Source: Flagellimonas amphidinii (GTDB lineage Bacteria > Bacteroidota > Bacteroidia > Flavobacteriales > Flavobacteriaceae). From it: a stretch of 64,000 nt of DNA. The position numbers were made by a program, and so were the translations under genes. The stretch lies in assembly GCF_013090115.1 (NCBI RefSeq), contig NZ_JABFNN010000031.1:62001-126000 (forward strand), given 5' to 3'. The notes beneath the pieces were generated by a model. The model was not told where the DNA came from. It did not search any database and was given only the letters and a program-made list of their open reading frames with translations. Shown here one piece after another: positions 44,656-54,428 of this stretch; the first letter of the stretch is position 1; each line of letters starts with the position of its first letter.

Positions 44656-44682
44656 GACTACCCCAAAGGGGTGGTGGTAGTC
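44656..44682 (-). promoter_or_regulatory. attenuator-type hairpin over the Thr codons
   Basis: On the minus strand GACTACC and GGTAGTC form a 7-bp stem, with an inner CCCC/GGGG pairing as an alternative. The 5' arm covers the Thr codons and the 3' arm covers the stop codon of the leader peptide. Downstream sequence (TGCTATTTATTT) is U-rich but not a clean T run, so classic intrinsic termination is uncertain. Confidence 0.5.
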
Positions 44683-44714
44683 AAAGTGAAGAAAGATGAA
44701 TTGTTTTTCATCAT
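44658..44714 (-). CDS. threonine operon leader peptide
   Basis: An 18-residue frame, MMKNNSSFFTLTTTTPLG, starts at 44714 and stops at 44660-44658, 66 bases before thrA. Five of 18 residues are threonine, four in a row, exactly as expected of a leader peptide that senses charged tRNA-Thr. It resembles E. coli ThrL in design, not in sequence. A hairpin overlaps the Thr codons and the stop codon. The function is inferred from composition and position; no other frame in this leader has such bias. Confidence 0.72.
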   Translation of the reverse strand: MMKNNSSFFTLTTTTPLG

Positions 44715-44763
44715 AAATTGATTGCTGTCCAATTGTTTAAATTGTGCGTTCTTAATACGGGGA

Positions 44764-44780
44764 TAAAAGTAGTACTTTTG
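44764..44780. promoter_or_regulatory. palindromic bidirectional promoter candidate
   Basis: AAAAGTAGTACTTTT (44765-44779) is an exact inverted repeat around one G. It creates TACTTTTG on the plus strand, a perfect -7 match, 67 bases before the NAD(P)HX repair gene. On the minus strand it gives TACTTTTA, one mismatch, 50 bases before the thr leader peptide. Both divergent units could start here, or the palindrome could be an operator. Confidence 0.4.
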
Positions 44781-44847
44781 GGTACTTCTTCAAATGATTC
44801 TTAAATTTTTTATGAAATCCGTACAAATAATCAATTTTTTGTGTTGA

Positions 44848-46377
44848 ATGAAAATATTTTCTGCTGATCAGATCTATAAAGCTGATAAATCCACAATAGA
44901 AAAAGAGGGCATAACAAGCGATGTTCTTATGGAAAGAGCAGCCATTAAAATTTTTGAATGGATTCATGCTCGTTTACAAGGTGCTCAAGTGAATATTCAA
45001 TTGTTTTGCGGAATAGGTAACAATGGGGGGGATGGTCTTGTATTGGCAAGGCACCTTCAAGAACATGGTTATAATATTCAGGTTCATGTGGTCAATTATA
45101 GTGAAAAACGGTCCAAAGATTTTTTACTGAACTTGGAACGACTTAAGGACAGAAAAATTTGGCCAGATTTTATTAATTATGGTTCGAATTTTCCTAATAT
45201 ATCCCCTGAAGACATTGTTGTTGATGCCATTTTTGGCATAGGGTTGAACAGACCGCCTGATGTATGGGTAGCCAATTTGATGGCACATATCAATAAATCG
45301 TCTGCATTTGTATTGTCTGTGGACATCCCATCGGGTTTACCTGTTGATGCGCCACCGAGCTCTCAGGTTATTCATGCCAATTATGTGTTGAGTTTTCAGG
45401 CACCTAAATTGGTGTTTTTTCTTCCAACCACCGGCATATACAGCAACCAATGGGAAATCTTGGATATAGGTCTTGATGCTGAGTTTTTGTATCAGGTTGA
45501 AACTGAGTTTGATTTGATTGGGAGACCAGAGATTTTGCCTTTGTATCGACCTCGACAAAAATTTTCCCATAAGGGAACCTATGGACATGCTCTTATCGTA
45601 GGAGGAAGCTATGGAAAGATTGGTGCTGTACAATTGGCGAGTAAAGCCTGTCTGTCTACAGGTAGTGGATTGGTGACTGCATTTGTACCTGAATGTGGGT
45701 ATAATTCCTTACAGACCGCTCTTCCAGAAACCATGGTAATCACTGATAAAGAAGAAGCTTATTTATCTGAAATTGACATTCCATTTGTTCCTAGTGCCAT
45801 CGGAATTGGGATGGGAATGGGAACAAAAGATGAATCGGTCAAAGCTTTTGACGCATTTTTAAAACAAGTGAAAAGTCCTTTGGTCATTGATGCAGATGGA
45901 CTCAATATATTGGCCAAGCATCCAGAATTATTAAAGAATGTTCCTCCGCTATCTATTCTAACTCCACATCCAAAAGAGTTGGAACGTTTAATTGGATCGT
46001 GGGACAACGATTTTGAAAAGTTGAAAAAGGCAAAAATGTTCTCTACACAAAACGACTGCATACTTGTTGTAAAGGGTGCACATACAATTACCATTTACAA
46101 AGAGAAAGGTTATGTGAATTCAACAGGAAATCCTGGAATGGCCACTGCTGGTAGTGGAGATGTACTAACAGGAATGGTCACAGGGATGTTGGCTCAAGGA
46201 TATCCATCATTACATGCTGCTCTTTTTGCAGTTTTCCTTCATGGATTGACTGGTGACATTGGTGTTCATCAACAAGGATATGAGGCATTGTCAGCGTCAG
46301 AAATTGTGAAAAATATTGGAAAAGCCTATATAGAGTTGCTTAATCCGCCGTCACAGGAAAATTCTGAAAAGTCTTAA
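44848..46377 (+). CDS. bifunctional NAD(P)H-hydrate epimerase / ADP-dependent dehydratase
   Basis: Repairs hydrated NAD(P)H. The 509 residues fuse two activities. The epimerase part covers about 1-215 (LFCGIGNNGGDGLVLARHL, with catalytic Asp in IVVDAIFGIGLNRP). The ADP-dependent dehydratase part covers about 225-500 (KGTYGHALIVGGSYGKIGA, ILTPHPKELERLIG, and the ribokinase-like NPGMATAGSGDVLTGMV). This fusion is usual in bacteria (YjeF/Nnr). It reads divergently from thrA. The last codons overlap the convergent small gene by 4 bases. Confidence 0.95.
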   Translation: MKIFSADQIYKADKSTIEKEGITSDVLMERAAIKIFEWIHARLQGAQVNIQLFCGIGNNGGDGLVLARHLQEHGYNIQVHVVNYSEKRSKDFLLNLERLKDRKIWPDFINYGSNFPNISPEDIVVDAIFGIGLNRPPDVWVANLMAHINKSSAFVLSVDIPSGLPVDAPPSSQVIHANYVLSFQAPKLVFFLPTTGIYSNQWEILDIGLDAEFLYQVETEFDLIGRPEILPLYRPRQKFSHKGTYGHALIVGGSYGKIGAVQLASKACLSTGSGLVTAFVPECGYNSLQTALPETMVITDKEEAYLSEIDIPFVPSAIGIGMGMGTKDESVKAFDAFLKQVKSPLVIDADGLNILAKHPELLKNVPPLSILTPHPKELERLIGSWDNDFEKLKKAKMFSTQNDCILVVKGAHTITIYKEKGYVNSTGNPGMATAGSGDVLTGMVTGMLAQGYPSLHAALFAVFLHGLTGDIGVHQQGYEALSASEIVKNIGKAYIELLNPPSQENSEKS

Positions 46378-46793
46378 ACTTTGCTTTTTCCTTTACGGGT
46401 TTTCAATCTTTTTTTTACCCAGGCCAAGGCATTATCAAACTCAATGAAAAACTGCATGTTCTTCTTGTAGAAAAGTTTTTCAATTTTGAAATTGTGCATG
46501 TCTATCTCCTTTTTGGAGACGATGGCAAAGGCTTTGAGGTTTTCCAATCCTCTTACGTAATTATAGATAGTGGGATCAACAGCATACGAGTTTTTGCGAA
46601 GGCTGATATAACCAAAGTTTTTATCTCTAAAATGTATTTCTGAAATTCCGATAAGTTGGTATGCGCGTTCCAGCGTTACCGTGGCACCTTCATCAAACGT
46701 GGATACCATGTAGTTGTCAAAAACTTGGACAGTTCCAATGTCCAATCGGTATTCACGAACAACAATAGCCTTCTTTGTAGAAGCAATTCTCAT
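46374..46793 (-). CDS. hypothetical protein, SpoIIAA/STAS-like flavobacterial family
   Basis: A 139-residue cytoplasmic protein. The text has alternating strands and helices (VVREYRLDIGTVQVFDNYMV, RAYQLIGISEIHF, NFGYISLRKNSYAVDPTIYN, LKAFAIVSKK) and a basic C-terminal tail (KKRLKTRKGKSKV). I recall similar small proteins with the conserved NSYAVDPTIY block across Flavobacteriaceae. The alpha/beta pattern resembles STAS/SpoIIAA-like domains, but no phosphorylatable Ser is evident. The function is unknown. Convergent to the NAD(P)HX repair gene. Confidence 0.75.
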   Translation of the reverse strand: MRIASTKKAIVVREYRLDIGTVQVFDNYMVSTFDEGATVTLERAYQLIGISEIHFRDKNFGYISLRKNSYAVDPTIYNYVRGLENLKAFAIVSKKEIDMHNFKIEKLFYKKNMQFFIEFDNALAWVKKRLKTRKGKSKV

Positions 46794-46903
46794 TCCCCAA
46801 ATAATTATAGTGTCTCGTAGACGAAAGTATAGGGAAAGCTAGGGGAGTGGAAAAATAATAGATTAACAGCGCAAATATCGTTTGTATGGTAAATTACGGG
46901 CAT

Positions 46904-46937
46904 AAAAAAAGCCGGCGCTTGTACCGGCTTTTTTTAT
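46904..46937 (-). terminator. clpC terminator
   Basis: AAAAAAAGCCGG and CCGGCTTTTTTT form a strong hairpin around a short loop, with T runs on both strands. It lies 15 bases after the clpC stop on the minus strand. Confidence 0.9.
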
Positions 46938-46951
46938 AATAAATTAATTGA

Positions 46952-49504
46952 TTAATCTGCTTTTGGAGACTTTTCCTTTTTTTCAATTTTAATGGTAAGC
47001 TCCTCTGTTTTCTCATCCAAATCCATAAAGATACTGTCCCCTTCTTCCAACTTGGAATTTACGATTTCCTCCGCGAGGGTGTCTTCTATATATTTTTGAA
47101 TGGCTCTTTTTAGAGGTCTTGCACCATATTGCTTATCGAAGCCTTTTTCAGCAATGTAATCCTTTGCTTTTTCCGAAAGGCTTAAATCATAACCTATGTC
47201 CTTGATTCGCTTGAACAATTTGTCAAGTTCAATGTCTATAATTTTATGGATGTCCTCACGTTCGAGAGCATTGAATACAATTACATCATCAATTCTGTTC
47301 AAGAATTCAGGCGCAAAGGCCTTTTTCAAAGCATTTTCTATAACACTTTTTTGATGGCTGTCTGCTTGTGCCTTTTTGGCAGCAGTACCAAAACCAACTC
47401 CTTGACCAAAATCTTTTAATTGACGTGCTCCAATATTGGAGGTCATAATGATAATGGTGTTCCTAAAGTCGATTTTCCTGCCTAAGCTATCTGTTAGATA
47501 ACCATCATCCAATACCTGTAACAACATGTTGAACACATCTGGATGGGCTTTTTCTACCTCGTCCAATAAAATAACGGAATAAGGCTTGCGACGAACTTTT
47601 TCGGTTAATTGCCCACCTTCTTCATAGCCTACATATCCTGGAGGTGCTCCCACCAATCTTGAAATGGCGAATTTTTCCATGTATTCGCTCATGTCAATTC
47701 TTATCAAGGCGTCTTCAGAATCAAAAAGTTCCTTGGCCAATATTTTGGCCAATTGGGTTTTTCCAACACCAGTCTGCCCCAAGAATATAAACGAACCAAT
47801 GGGTTTGTTAGGGTCTTTTAAGCCAGCACGATTCCTTTGGATTGCCTTGGCAACTTTGGCAACAGCATCATCTTGTCCAATAACAAAACCTTTAATTAGT
47901 TCTGGTAATTCTGCTAGTTTGTTACTTTCGGTCTGGGCAATTCTATTTACAGGAATACCGCTCATCATGGAAACTACGTCTGCAACATTTTCCTCATCCA
48001 CCGTTTCTCTGTGCAGTTTGCTTTCTTCTTCCCAGCGCTCTTGCGCCGAAGCCAATTCTTTTTCAAGACGTTTTTCATCATCCCGAAGTTTGGCAGCCTC
48101 CTCATATTTTTGTTTTTTGACCACGCTGTTCTTAAGCTCTCGTACATCTTCCAACTGTCCTTCCAGTTCTAGGATTTGTTGTGGAACATCCATGTTGACG
48201 ATGTGTACACGAGAACCAGCTTCGTCCAAAGCATCAATAGCTTTGTCTGGCAAAAATCTATCGGTCATGTATCTATTGGTAAGCTTCACGCACGCTAAAA
48301 TAGCATCATCAGTATAGTTTACATTATGATGATCTTCATACTTACCTTTAATGTTCATAAGGATTTCAATGGTTTCCTCAACAGTTGTAGGTTCAACCAT
48401 AACTTTTTGGAAACGACGCTCTAGAGCACCATCTTTTTCGATATATTGTCTGTATTCGTCCAAGGTAGTGGCACCAATACATTGAATTTCTCCTCTTGCC
48501 AAAGCTGGTTTGAACATATTTGATGCATCAAGACTACCTGTGGCACCACCTGCTCCTACGATAGTGTGAATCTCATCTATGAAGAGGATGATGTCATCGT
48601 TTTTTTCCAATTCGTTCATCACAGCTTTCATGCGCTCTTCAAACTGTCCGCGATATTTGGTGCCAGCCACTAAAGAAGCCAAATCCAAGGTCACAACTCT
48701 TTTATTGTAGAGTATTCTTGAAACTTTTTTGTTGATGATTCGTAATGCCAGCCCTTCTGCAATGGCACTTTTACCAACACCAGGTTCACCAATAAGCAGT
48801 GGATTGTTCTTTTTTCTACGACTGAGTATTTGCGATACTCTTTCTATTTCCTTTTCTCTTCCAACAACTGGATCTAATTTATTTTCTTCCGCTAATCTTG
48901 TCAAATCGCGGCCAAAATTATCTAGAACAGGGGTTTTTGATTTCTTATTTCCTTTTTGTGAGGAACCGGAGCCGAATGAACTTTCTTTTGAATCTCCAGT
49001 TTCATCTGGGTCACTTGGGAAAGATTCGGCTTGTGGAGAATCAATATAATCATCGTCACTGGTGATCATAGATTTGAATTGTTCCTTTACATTATCATAA
49101 TCTACCTTTAGCTTGTGCAGCAATTTGGTCGTGGGGTCATTTTCATTTCTTAGAATGCATAGCAACAAATGAGCAGTGTTTATGGAAGAACTTTGAAAAA
49201 GCTTTGCTTCCAAAAAAGTGGTCTTTAGTGCTCGTTCTGCTTGTCGGGTCAGATGAAGGTTCTTTTTGTCCTTCTGAATAGTTCCAGTATTTGGGTTGGC
49301 CGGACTAAGGATTTCCACCTTTCTTCTTAGGTGATCTAAATCCACATCCAGTGCATCTAAAATGTTGATGGCTTTTCCATTACCGTCCCTTAAAAGACCC
49401 AGCATCAAGTGTTCAGTTCCAATAAAATCATGCCCTAATCTAAGGGCTTCCTCTTTGCTATATGCTATTACGTCTTTTACTCTGGGGGAAAAATTATCGT
49501 CCAT
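46952..49504 (-). CDS. clpC: ATP-dependent Clp protease ATP-binding subunit ClpC
   Basis: A Hsp100 AAA+ unfoldase that feeds ClpP or disaggregates proteins. The 850 residues comprise the Clp N domain (about 1-145, starting DDNFSPRVKDVIAYSKEEAL), a Ser/Gly-rich linker, AAA-1 (Walker A GEPGVGKSA), a middle UVR-like coiled segment (EEAAKLRDDEKRLEKELA), AAA-2 (Walker A GQTGVGKTQ) and a C-terminal D2-small domain. The six-codon-longer frame to 49522 is disregarded because the family begins at this ATG. No CtsR or McsB neighbour is present, unlike in Firmicutes. It is divergent from gyrA across 261 bases, in which I see no clear promoter. Confidence 0.96.
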   Translation of the reverse strand: MDDNFSPRVKDVIAYSKEEALRLGHDFIGTEHLMLGLLRDGNGKAINILDALDVDLDHLRRKVEILSPANPNTGTIQKDKKNLHLTRQAERALKTTFLEAKLFQSSSINTAHLLLCILRNENDPTTKLLHKLKVDYDNVKEQFKSMITSDDDYIDSPQAESFPSDPDETGDSKESSFGSGSSQKGNKKSKTPVLDNFGRDLTRLAEENKLDPVVGREKEIERVSQILSRRKKNNPLLIGEPGVGKSAIAEGLALRIINKKVSRILYNKRVVTLDLASLVAGTKYRGQFEERMKAVMNELEKNDDIILFIDEIHTIVGAGGATGSLDASNMFKPALARGEIQCIGATTLDEYRQYIEKDGALERRFQKVMVEPTTVEETIEILMNIKGKYEDHHNVNYTDDAILACVKLTNRYMTDRFLPDKAIDALDEAGSRVHIVNMDVPQQILELEGQLEDVRELKNSVVKKQKYEEAAKLRDDEKRLEKELASAQERWEEESKLHRETVDEENVADVVSMMSGIPVNRIAQTESNKLAELPELIKGFVIGQDDAVAKVAKAIQRNRAGLKDPNKPIGSFIFLGQTGVGKTQLAKILAKELFDSEDALIRIDMSEYMEKFAISRLVGAPPGYVGYEEGGQLTEKVRRKPYSVILLDEVEKAHPDVFNMLLQVLDDGYLTDSLGRKIDFRNTIIIMTSNIGARQLKDFGQGVGFGTAAKKAQADSHQKSVIENALKKAFAPEFLNRIDDVIVFNALEREDIHKIIDIELDKLFKRIKDIGYDLSLSEKAKDYIAEKGFDKQYGARPLKRAIQKYIEDTLAEEIVNSKLEEGDSIFMDLDEKTEELTIKIEKKEKSPKAD

Positions 49505-49765
49505 ACGTACCTTTTTCAGCAATTAAAATTAATAAAACTATTGTTACAGTAGTCAAATACCGTACCCATATTCGATAAACTAGTGGTAAATGTCGAAATA
49601 AAGAGCACTTTTATCGGTGTTTGGCATGTATTTTATATCCTTATCTGAGTCATCCATTTACTGTTGATAATTTTTTTAATAAAGTAGCCGTCAATCGTTT
49701 TAAAAGGTACTATTTTCTGTATATTGCCATGATATTTTAACCACTAAAAACAATAAGATTTTAGT

Positions 49766-52315
49766 ATGGCGGAAGGAGAAAAGTTAATTCCTATCAACAT
49801 TGAGGATGAGATGAAATCTGCCTACATTGATTATTCAATGTCGGTCATTGTGTCACGTGCCCTGCCAGATGTTCGTGACGGTCTTAAACCTGTTCACAGA
49901 AGAGTGCTTTTTGGAATGCACGAGTTGGGTGTTAGATCTACCAGTTCACATAAAAAATCCGCACGTATTGTGGGGGAGGTTCTGGGAAAGTACCATCCAC
50001 ATGGAGATACATCGGTTTATGATACCATGGTGCGTATGGCCCAAGAATGGAGTTTGCGCTACATGCTCATAGATGGACAGGGAAACTTTGGGTCTGTTGA
50101 TGGTGACAGTCCGGCAGCAATGCGTTACACAGAAGCGCGCATGCGAAAAATTGCCGATGAAATGTTGGCGGATATAGATAAGGATACTGTAGATCATCAA
50201 TTAAATTTTGATGATTCGTTGCAAGAGCCCACAGTGCTTCCAACCCGTATTCCCAATTTATTGGTAAACGGTGCCTCTGGTATTGCCGTGGGTATGGCCA
50301 CCAATATGCCCCCACACAATTTATCCGAAGTTGTAGACGGCACCATTGCCTATATCGACAACAATGAAATAGAAATTGATGAATTGATTACCCATATCAA
50401 AGCCCCCGATTTTCCAACGGGAGGTATCATTTATGGGTATGATGGAGTCAAGGATGCCTTCCATACGGGCCGAGGGCGTGTGGTAATGCGAGCCAAGGCA
50501 ACTTTTGAGGAAGTACAGGGAAGGGAATGTATTATTGTTACTGAAATTCCATACCAGGTCAATAAGGCAGATATGATCAAAAAGACCGCGGACCTGGTCA
50601 ATGATAAAAAAATTGAAGGTATTTCCACCATAAGGGATGAATCTGACCGTAAAGGGATGCGCATTGTATATATCCTTAAGCGTGATGCCATTCCTAATAT
50701 CGTATTGAATATGCTGTACAAGTATACAGCACTTCAATCCTCTTTTAGTGTCAATAATATTGCACTGGTCAACGGAAGACCAAAATTATTGAACCTCAAA
50801 GAGATTATCCATCACTTTGTGGACCACAGGCATGATGTTGTGGTCCGTAGGACGAAGTTTGAGCTGAAAAAAGCAGAAGATAGAGCCCATATTCTTGAGG
50901 GACTCATTATAGCTTCCGACAATATCGATGAGGTTATCGCCATCATAAGAGGGTCTTCTAATGTTGAGGAGGCCAGAAACAATTTGATGGAGCGCTTTAA
51001 GCTTACAGAGATTCAAGCTAAGGCCATAGTGGAAATGCGCTTGCGTCAACTTACAGGTCTTGAGCAGGATAAGTTGCGTGAAGAATATGACGAGTTGTTG
51101 AAGACCATTGAAGACCTTAAAGACATTCTTGACAAAAAAGAGCGAAGAATGCAAATCATCAAAGACGAATTGATGGAGGTCAAGGAAAAATATGGGGATG
51201 AACGTAGGTCCGAAATCAACTTTGCAGGTGGTGACTTGAGCATTGAAGATATGATTCCAAATGAACAAGTTGTCATTACCATTTCCCATGCGGGCTATAT
51301 CAAGAGAACACCTCTAACAGAATATAAAACCCAAAATAGAGGAGGAGTAGGACAAAAGGCATCTTCAACACGTAGTGAAGATTTCTTGGAACACTTGTTT
51401 GTTGGAACCAACCATCAATACATGTTGTTCTTTACCCAAAAAGGAAAATGTTTCTGGATGCGTGTTTACGAAATTCCTGAAGGAAGTAAAACATCCAAGG
51501 GTAGAGCCATTCAGAACCTGATCAATATTGAGAAGGATGATAAGGTGAAAGCATTTATCTGTACACAAGATCTCAAAGATGAAGATTATGTGAACAGTCA
51601 CTGTGTTATCATGGCCACTAAAAAGGGAACGGTCAAGAAGACTTCGTTGGAGCAATATTCCAGACCCCGTCAAAATGGGATCAATGCCATTACCATAAAA
51701 GATGGTGATGAATTGCTTGAAGCAAAGCTTACCACAGGGACTAGCCAAATTTTCCTAGGTTTGAAATCTGGGAAGGCCATTCGGTTTGAAGAAGGTAAGA
51801 CAAGACCGATGGGAAGAAATGCCGCTGGTGTTAGAGGTATTACTCTAGCTAGCGACCAAGATGAGGTAATTGGTATGGTTTCCGTTCATAATTTTGAAGA
51901 TGATATCTTGGTCGTTTCGGAAAATGGATATGGTAAACGCTCAAACATTGATGACTATAGGGTTACCAATAGAGGAGGAAAAGGTGTGAAGACCATTTCC
52001 ATTACCGATAAAACTGGTGGTCTTGTAGCTATCAAAAATGTTTCGGATACAGATGATTTAATGATCATCAATAAATCTGGAATTGCAATTCGTATGAGTG
52101 TTGAGGATTTGAGAGTTATGGGTAGGGCCACACAAGGAGTACGACTCATCAATCTTAAGGATACTGATTCCATAGCAGCGGTAGCCAAAGTGATGAAAGA
52201 TGATGCCGATGTAGATGAAGCCGATATCCTTGATATTGAGGTTAATGGAGAAGATGGCACAGCTCTTGATAAAGACAGTGGGGATAAAACCGAAAATAAC
52301 GATAACAAAGAATAA
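49766..52315 (+). CDS. gyrA: DNA gyrase subunit A
   Basis: The DNA-cutting subunit of gyrase, which introduces negative supercoils. The 849-residue protein has the catalytic tyrosine Tyr121 in [10 protein letters not shown], the quinolone-determining block [12 protein letters not shown] (Thr82 where E. coli has Ser83, with Asp86 conserved), and a C-terminal six-bladed beta-pinwheel. The GyrA box is NRGGVGQKA, which marks gyrase rather than topoisomerase IV. The tail after about 810 is acidic ([19 protein letters not shown]). The TPR gene follows after 31 bases. Confidence 0.97.
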   Translation: MAEGEKLIPINIEDEMKSAYIDYSMSVIVSRALPDVRDGLKPVHRRVLFGMHELGVRSTSSHKKSARIVGEVLGKYHPHGDTSVYDTMVRMAQEWSLRYMLIDGQGNFGSVDGDSPAAMRYTEARMRKIADEMLADIDKDTVDHQLNFDDSLQEPTVLPTRIPNLLVNGASGIAVGMATNMPPHNLSEVVDGTIAYIDNNEIEIDELITHIKAPDFPTGGIIYGYDGVKDAFHTGRGRVVMRAKATFEEVQGRECIIVTEIPYQVNKADMIKKTADLVNDKKIEGISTIRDESDRKGMRIVYILKRDAIPNIVLNMLYKYTALQSSFSVNNIALVNGRPKLLNLKEIIHHFVDHRHDVVVRRTKFELKKAEDRAHILEGLIIASDNIDEVIAIIRGSSNVEEARNNLMERFKLTEIQAKAIVEMRLRQLTGLEQDKLREEYDELLKTIEDLKDILDKKERRMQIIKDELMEVKEKYGDERRSEINFAGGDLSIEDMIPNEQVVITISHAGYIKRTPLTEYKTQNRGGVGQKASSTRSEDFLEHLFVGTNHQYMLFFTQKGKCFWMRVYEIPEGSKTSKGRAIQNLINIEKDDKVKAFICTQDLKDEDYVNSHCVIMATKKGTVKKTSLEQYSRPRQNGINAITIKDGDELLEAKLTTGTSQIFLGLKSGKAIRFEEGKTRPMGRNAAGVRGITLASDQDEVIGMVSVHNFEDDILVVSENGYGKRSNIDDYRVTNRGGKGVKTISITDKTGGLVAIKNVSDTDDLMIINKSGIAIRMSVEDLRVMGRATQGVRLINLKDTDSIAAVAKVMKDDADVDEADILDIEVNGEDGTALDKDSGDKTENNDNKE

Positions 52316-52346
52316 TCAATAAACACTAATATAATTTACATTTAAA

Positions 52347-53609
52347 ATGAAAACAAAAGTTTTAATACTACTTGCATTTGGGATTTCAACAATGGGGTTT
52401 TCGCAAAAAAATGAAATCAAAGCTGCAGAAAAAGCCTTTAAAAGTGGGGATGCCGCAAGCGCAAAAACCTCACTTGAAAGTGCTGCTTCACTAATTGATG
52501 GAGCCGATGCCAGACTGCAGGCACAATATTATGCAGTAAAAGGAAATGTATACTATGATTTAGCCAAAAAAGGAGATGAAAGTGCATTTCAAACAGCGAT
52601 TGATGCTTATAATAAAGTTGTTTCTGTAGAAGAAGCAAGTGGAAAAGTAAAATACACCACTGTTGCTAAGCAGAGCCTAACACAAATGACTGCAGATTTG
52701 GTTAATTCTGCAGTTGAGGACAACAACAATAAGGAGTTTGATAAAGCTGCTGATAAATTGTACATGAGCTACAAATTGAGCCCAAATGATACAATTTATT
52801 TGTACTATGCTGCAAGTAGCGCGGTTAACGGTCAAAATTATGAAAAGGCTCTAAAACACTATAATGAACTTAAGGATCTTGGATACGATGGTGGTCAAGT
52901 AACCTATACCGCAGTCAATGTTGAAACGGGTGAAGTTGAGACTATGGACAAAACCACTAGGGATCTTTATGTTAAGGCAACTACACACAAGGATCCAAAA
53001 GAAGAAAGAACACCATCAAAGTTGCCGGAAATTGTTAAGAACATTGCTTTGATTTATCAGCAATTAGGGGATAATGATAAGGCTTTGGCAGCCTACACTG
53101 ACGCAAGGTCTGTAGATCCGGATGATGTGAACCTAGTTTTGGGCGAGGCTAATCTATATTACGCAATGGGGGACAAAGAGAAATTCAAGACTTTGATGGC
53201 CCAAGCTTCTGATATGGCTCCAGACAATGCTGATTTGTTGTATAACATTGGTGTAATTAACATGGAACAGGGTAACTTGGAGGATGCAAGGGCAGCATAC
53301 AAAAAGGCGTTGGCGATTGACCCTGGATATATCAATGCTTTGTTGAATCTTTCAACTACTTATGTTGATGAAGGAAATGGTCTTATTGATGAAATGAACA
53401 GTCTTGGAAGTTCTAGAGCTGATATTGCCCGTTATGATGAATTGAAAGAGAAGAAAGACAATTTTTTCCTTGAAGGTGCTAAAATTTTAGAAGATGCCCT
53501 TAAATCCAATCCTGATAACCAAAGTGTATTGACACAATTGAAAAACATTTATGGTGCTTTAGGAGATACAGAAAACTTTATGAAAATAAAGAAGCTGTTG
53601 GGAGAGTAA
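52347..53609 (+). CDS. exported tetratricopeptide repeat protein
   Basis: A 420-residue protein with a signal peptide (MKTKVLILLAFGISTMGFS, then QKNE). The mature part is almost entirely alpha-helical. At least four TPR-like motifs are visible (EKALKHYNELKDLGYDGG, DKALAAYTDARSVDPDD, ADLLYNIGVINMEQGN, ARAAYKKALAIDPGYINALL). TPR arrays serve as scaffolds for protein complexes, here probably in the periplasm. No enzymatic domain is present. It is 31 bases after gyrA and ends at a strong bidirectional terminator, so it probably shares the gyrA transcript. Confidence 0.88.
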   Translation: MKTKVLILLAFGISTMGFSQKNEIKAAEKAFKSGDAASAKTSLESAASLIDGADARLQAQYYAVKGNVYYDLAKKGDESAFQTAIDAYNKVVSVEEASGKVKYTTVAKQSLTQMTADLVNSAVEDNNNKEFDKAADKLYMSYKLSPNDTIYLYYAASSAVNGQNYEKALKHYNELKDLGYDGGQVTYTAVNVETGEVETMDKTTRDLYVKATTHKDPKEERTPSKLPEIVKNIALIYQQLGDNDKALAAYTDARSVDPDDVNLVLGEANLYYAMGDKEKFKTLMAQASDMAPDNADLLYNIGVINMEQGNLEDARAAYKKALAIDPGYINALLNLSTTYVDEGNGLIDEMNSLGSSRADIARYDELKEKKDNFFLEGAKILEDALKSNPDNQSVLTQLKNIYGALGDTENFMKIKKLLGE

Positions 53610-53630
53610 GAAATAAGGTTTATCCAAATA

Positions 53631-53661
53631 TAAAAGCCCCGATATCATCGGGGCTTTTTTA
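53631..53661. terminator. bidirectional terminator
   Basis: AAAAGCCCCGAT and ATCGGGGCTTTT form a long perfect stem with a short loop and T runs on both sides. It lies 20 bases after the TPR gene and touches the end of the convergent peptidase gene. Confidence 0.93.
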
Positions 53662-54408
53662 TACAATCTTTTTAATGACCCTCAACTTGTGTGAATATAA
53701 CTTTTCTTCGGTATTAAAGATTCCTGTGTGGTCTAGCCTATCAATACGGACATGTCCGTGTGCATGAATGATATAATTGTCCTTTAAAATGATGCCAACA
53801 TGATCAATAACACCTTCGTTATTGTCAAAAAAAGCTAAATCACCTGGCTCACTTTCTTCAATAAAACTGAGAGCTTCACCTTGACCCGATTGACCTTCAG
53901 CGTCTCTTTTTAAATTATATCCATTGATTTTATAGACCATTTGGGTAAAACCAGAACAGTCAACACCAAAAGGCGATTTTCCACCCCACTGAAAAGGAGC
54001 TTTCAAATATAGGAGGGCAATATCCACCAAATTCTCTTTCGGATGGACTCCTTCAATAGTACTTTCTTCAAAAGTGTGGCCTAAAATGGTTGCCGAGGAG
54101 ACTACAGAACCTATTAGAATAGGAAGTAACATGCCATCTTGTGTACAGACATGGGAAATAATATCAGACGAATATTTTGGTGCTGAATAATCTAACAAGT
54201 TGTATTCTTCCTCAGTAATTAAGATAATTTGGCCGTTATTGACCCAGCCCTCATAGCCATCATGGGTTACCCGAATGCGGCTCCATTTTTTTCTTCGCTC
54301 CAATACTTTGAAAAAGTCGCCATATAAAATTTGCGAAACCATTTCGGTATGGTTGTCCGGATGTGTTCTTATGGGAACAATGCTCAAAGGGCAGATTCCA
54401 TATTGCAT
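53659..54408 (-). CDS. C40 family (NlpC/P60) peptidase with SH3-like domains
   Basis: A cell-wall hydrolase that cleaves gamma-D-Glu-diamino acid bonds of peptidoglycan stems. The 249-residue protein has N-terminal bacterial SH3-type segments (PIRTHPDNHTEMVSQILYGD, RIRVTHDGYEGWV) and a C-terminal NlpC/P60 domain with the catalytic Cys151 (FGVDCSGFTQMV), His203 (GVIDHVGI) and a third polar residue in YIIHAHGHV. No signal peptide is obvious. The thiolase gene lies 20 bases upstream, so they may be co-transcribed without a functional link. Confidence 0.92.
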   Translation of the reverse strand: MQYGICPLSIVPIRTHPDNHTEMVSQILYGDFFKVLERRKKWSRIRVTHDGYEGWVNNGQIILITEEEYNLLDYSAPKYSSDIISHVCTQDGMLLPILIGSVVSSATILGHTFEESTIEGVHPKENLVDIALLYLKAPFQWGGKSPFGVDCSGFTQMVYKINGYNLKRDAEGQSGQGEALSFIEESEPGDLAFFDNNEGVIDHVGIILKDNYIIHAHGHVRIDRLDHTGIFNTEEKLYSHKLRVIKKIV

Positions 54409-54428
54409 CTATTGGCAGAATTGTTTGA

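Noticed and set aside
47664-48317. 217-codon plus-strand open frame inside clpC
   Set aside because: It is the complement of strongly conserved clpC codons; Ser-rich text with no family features.
49505-49765. clear promoter pair in the clpC-gyrA divergent region
   Set aside because: Several AT-rich near matches to TAnnTTTG exist but none with a good -33 partner at the right distance.
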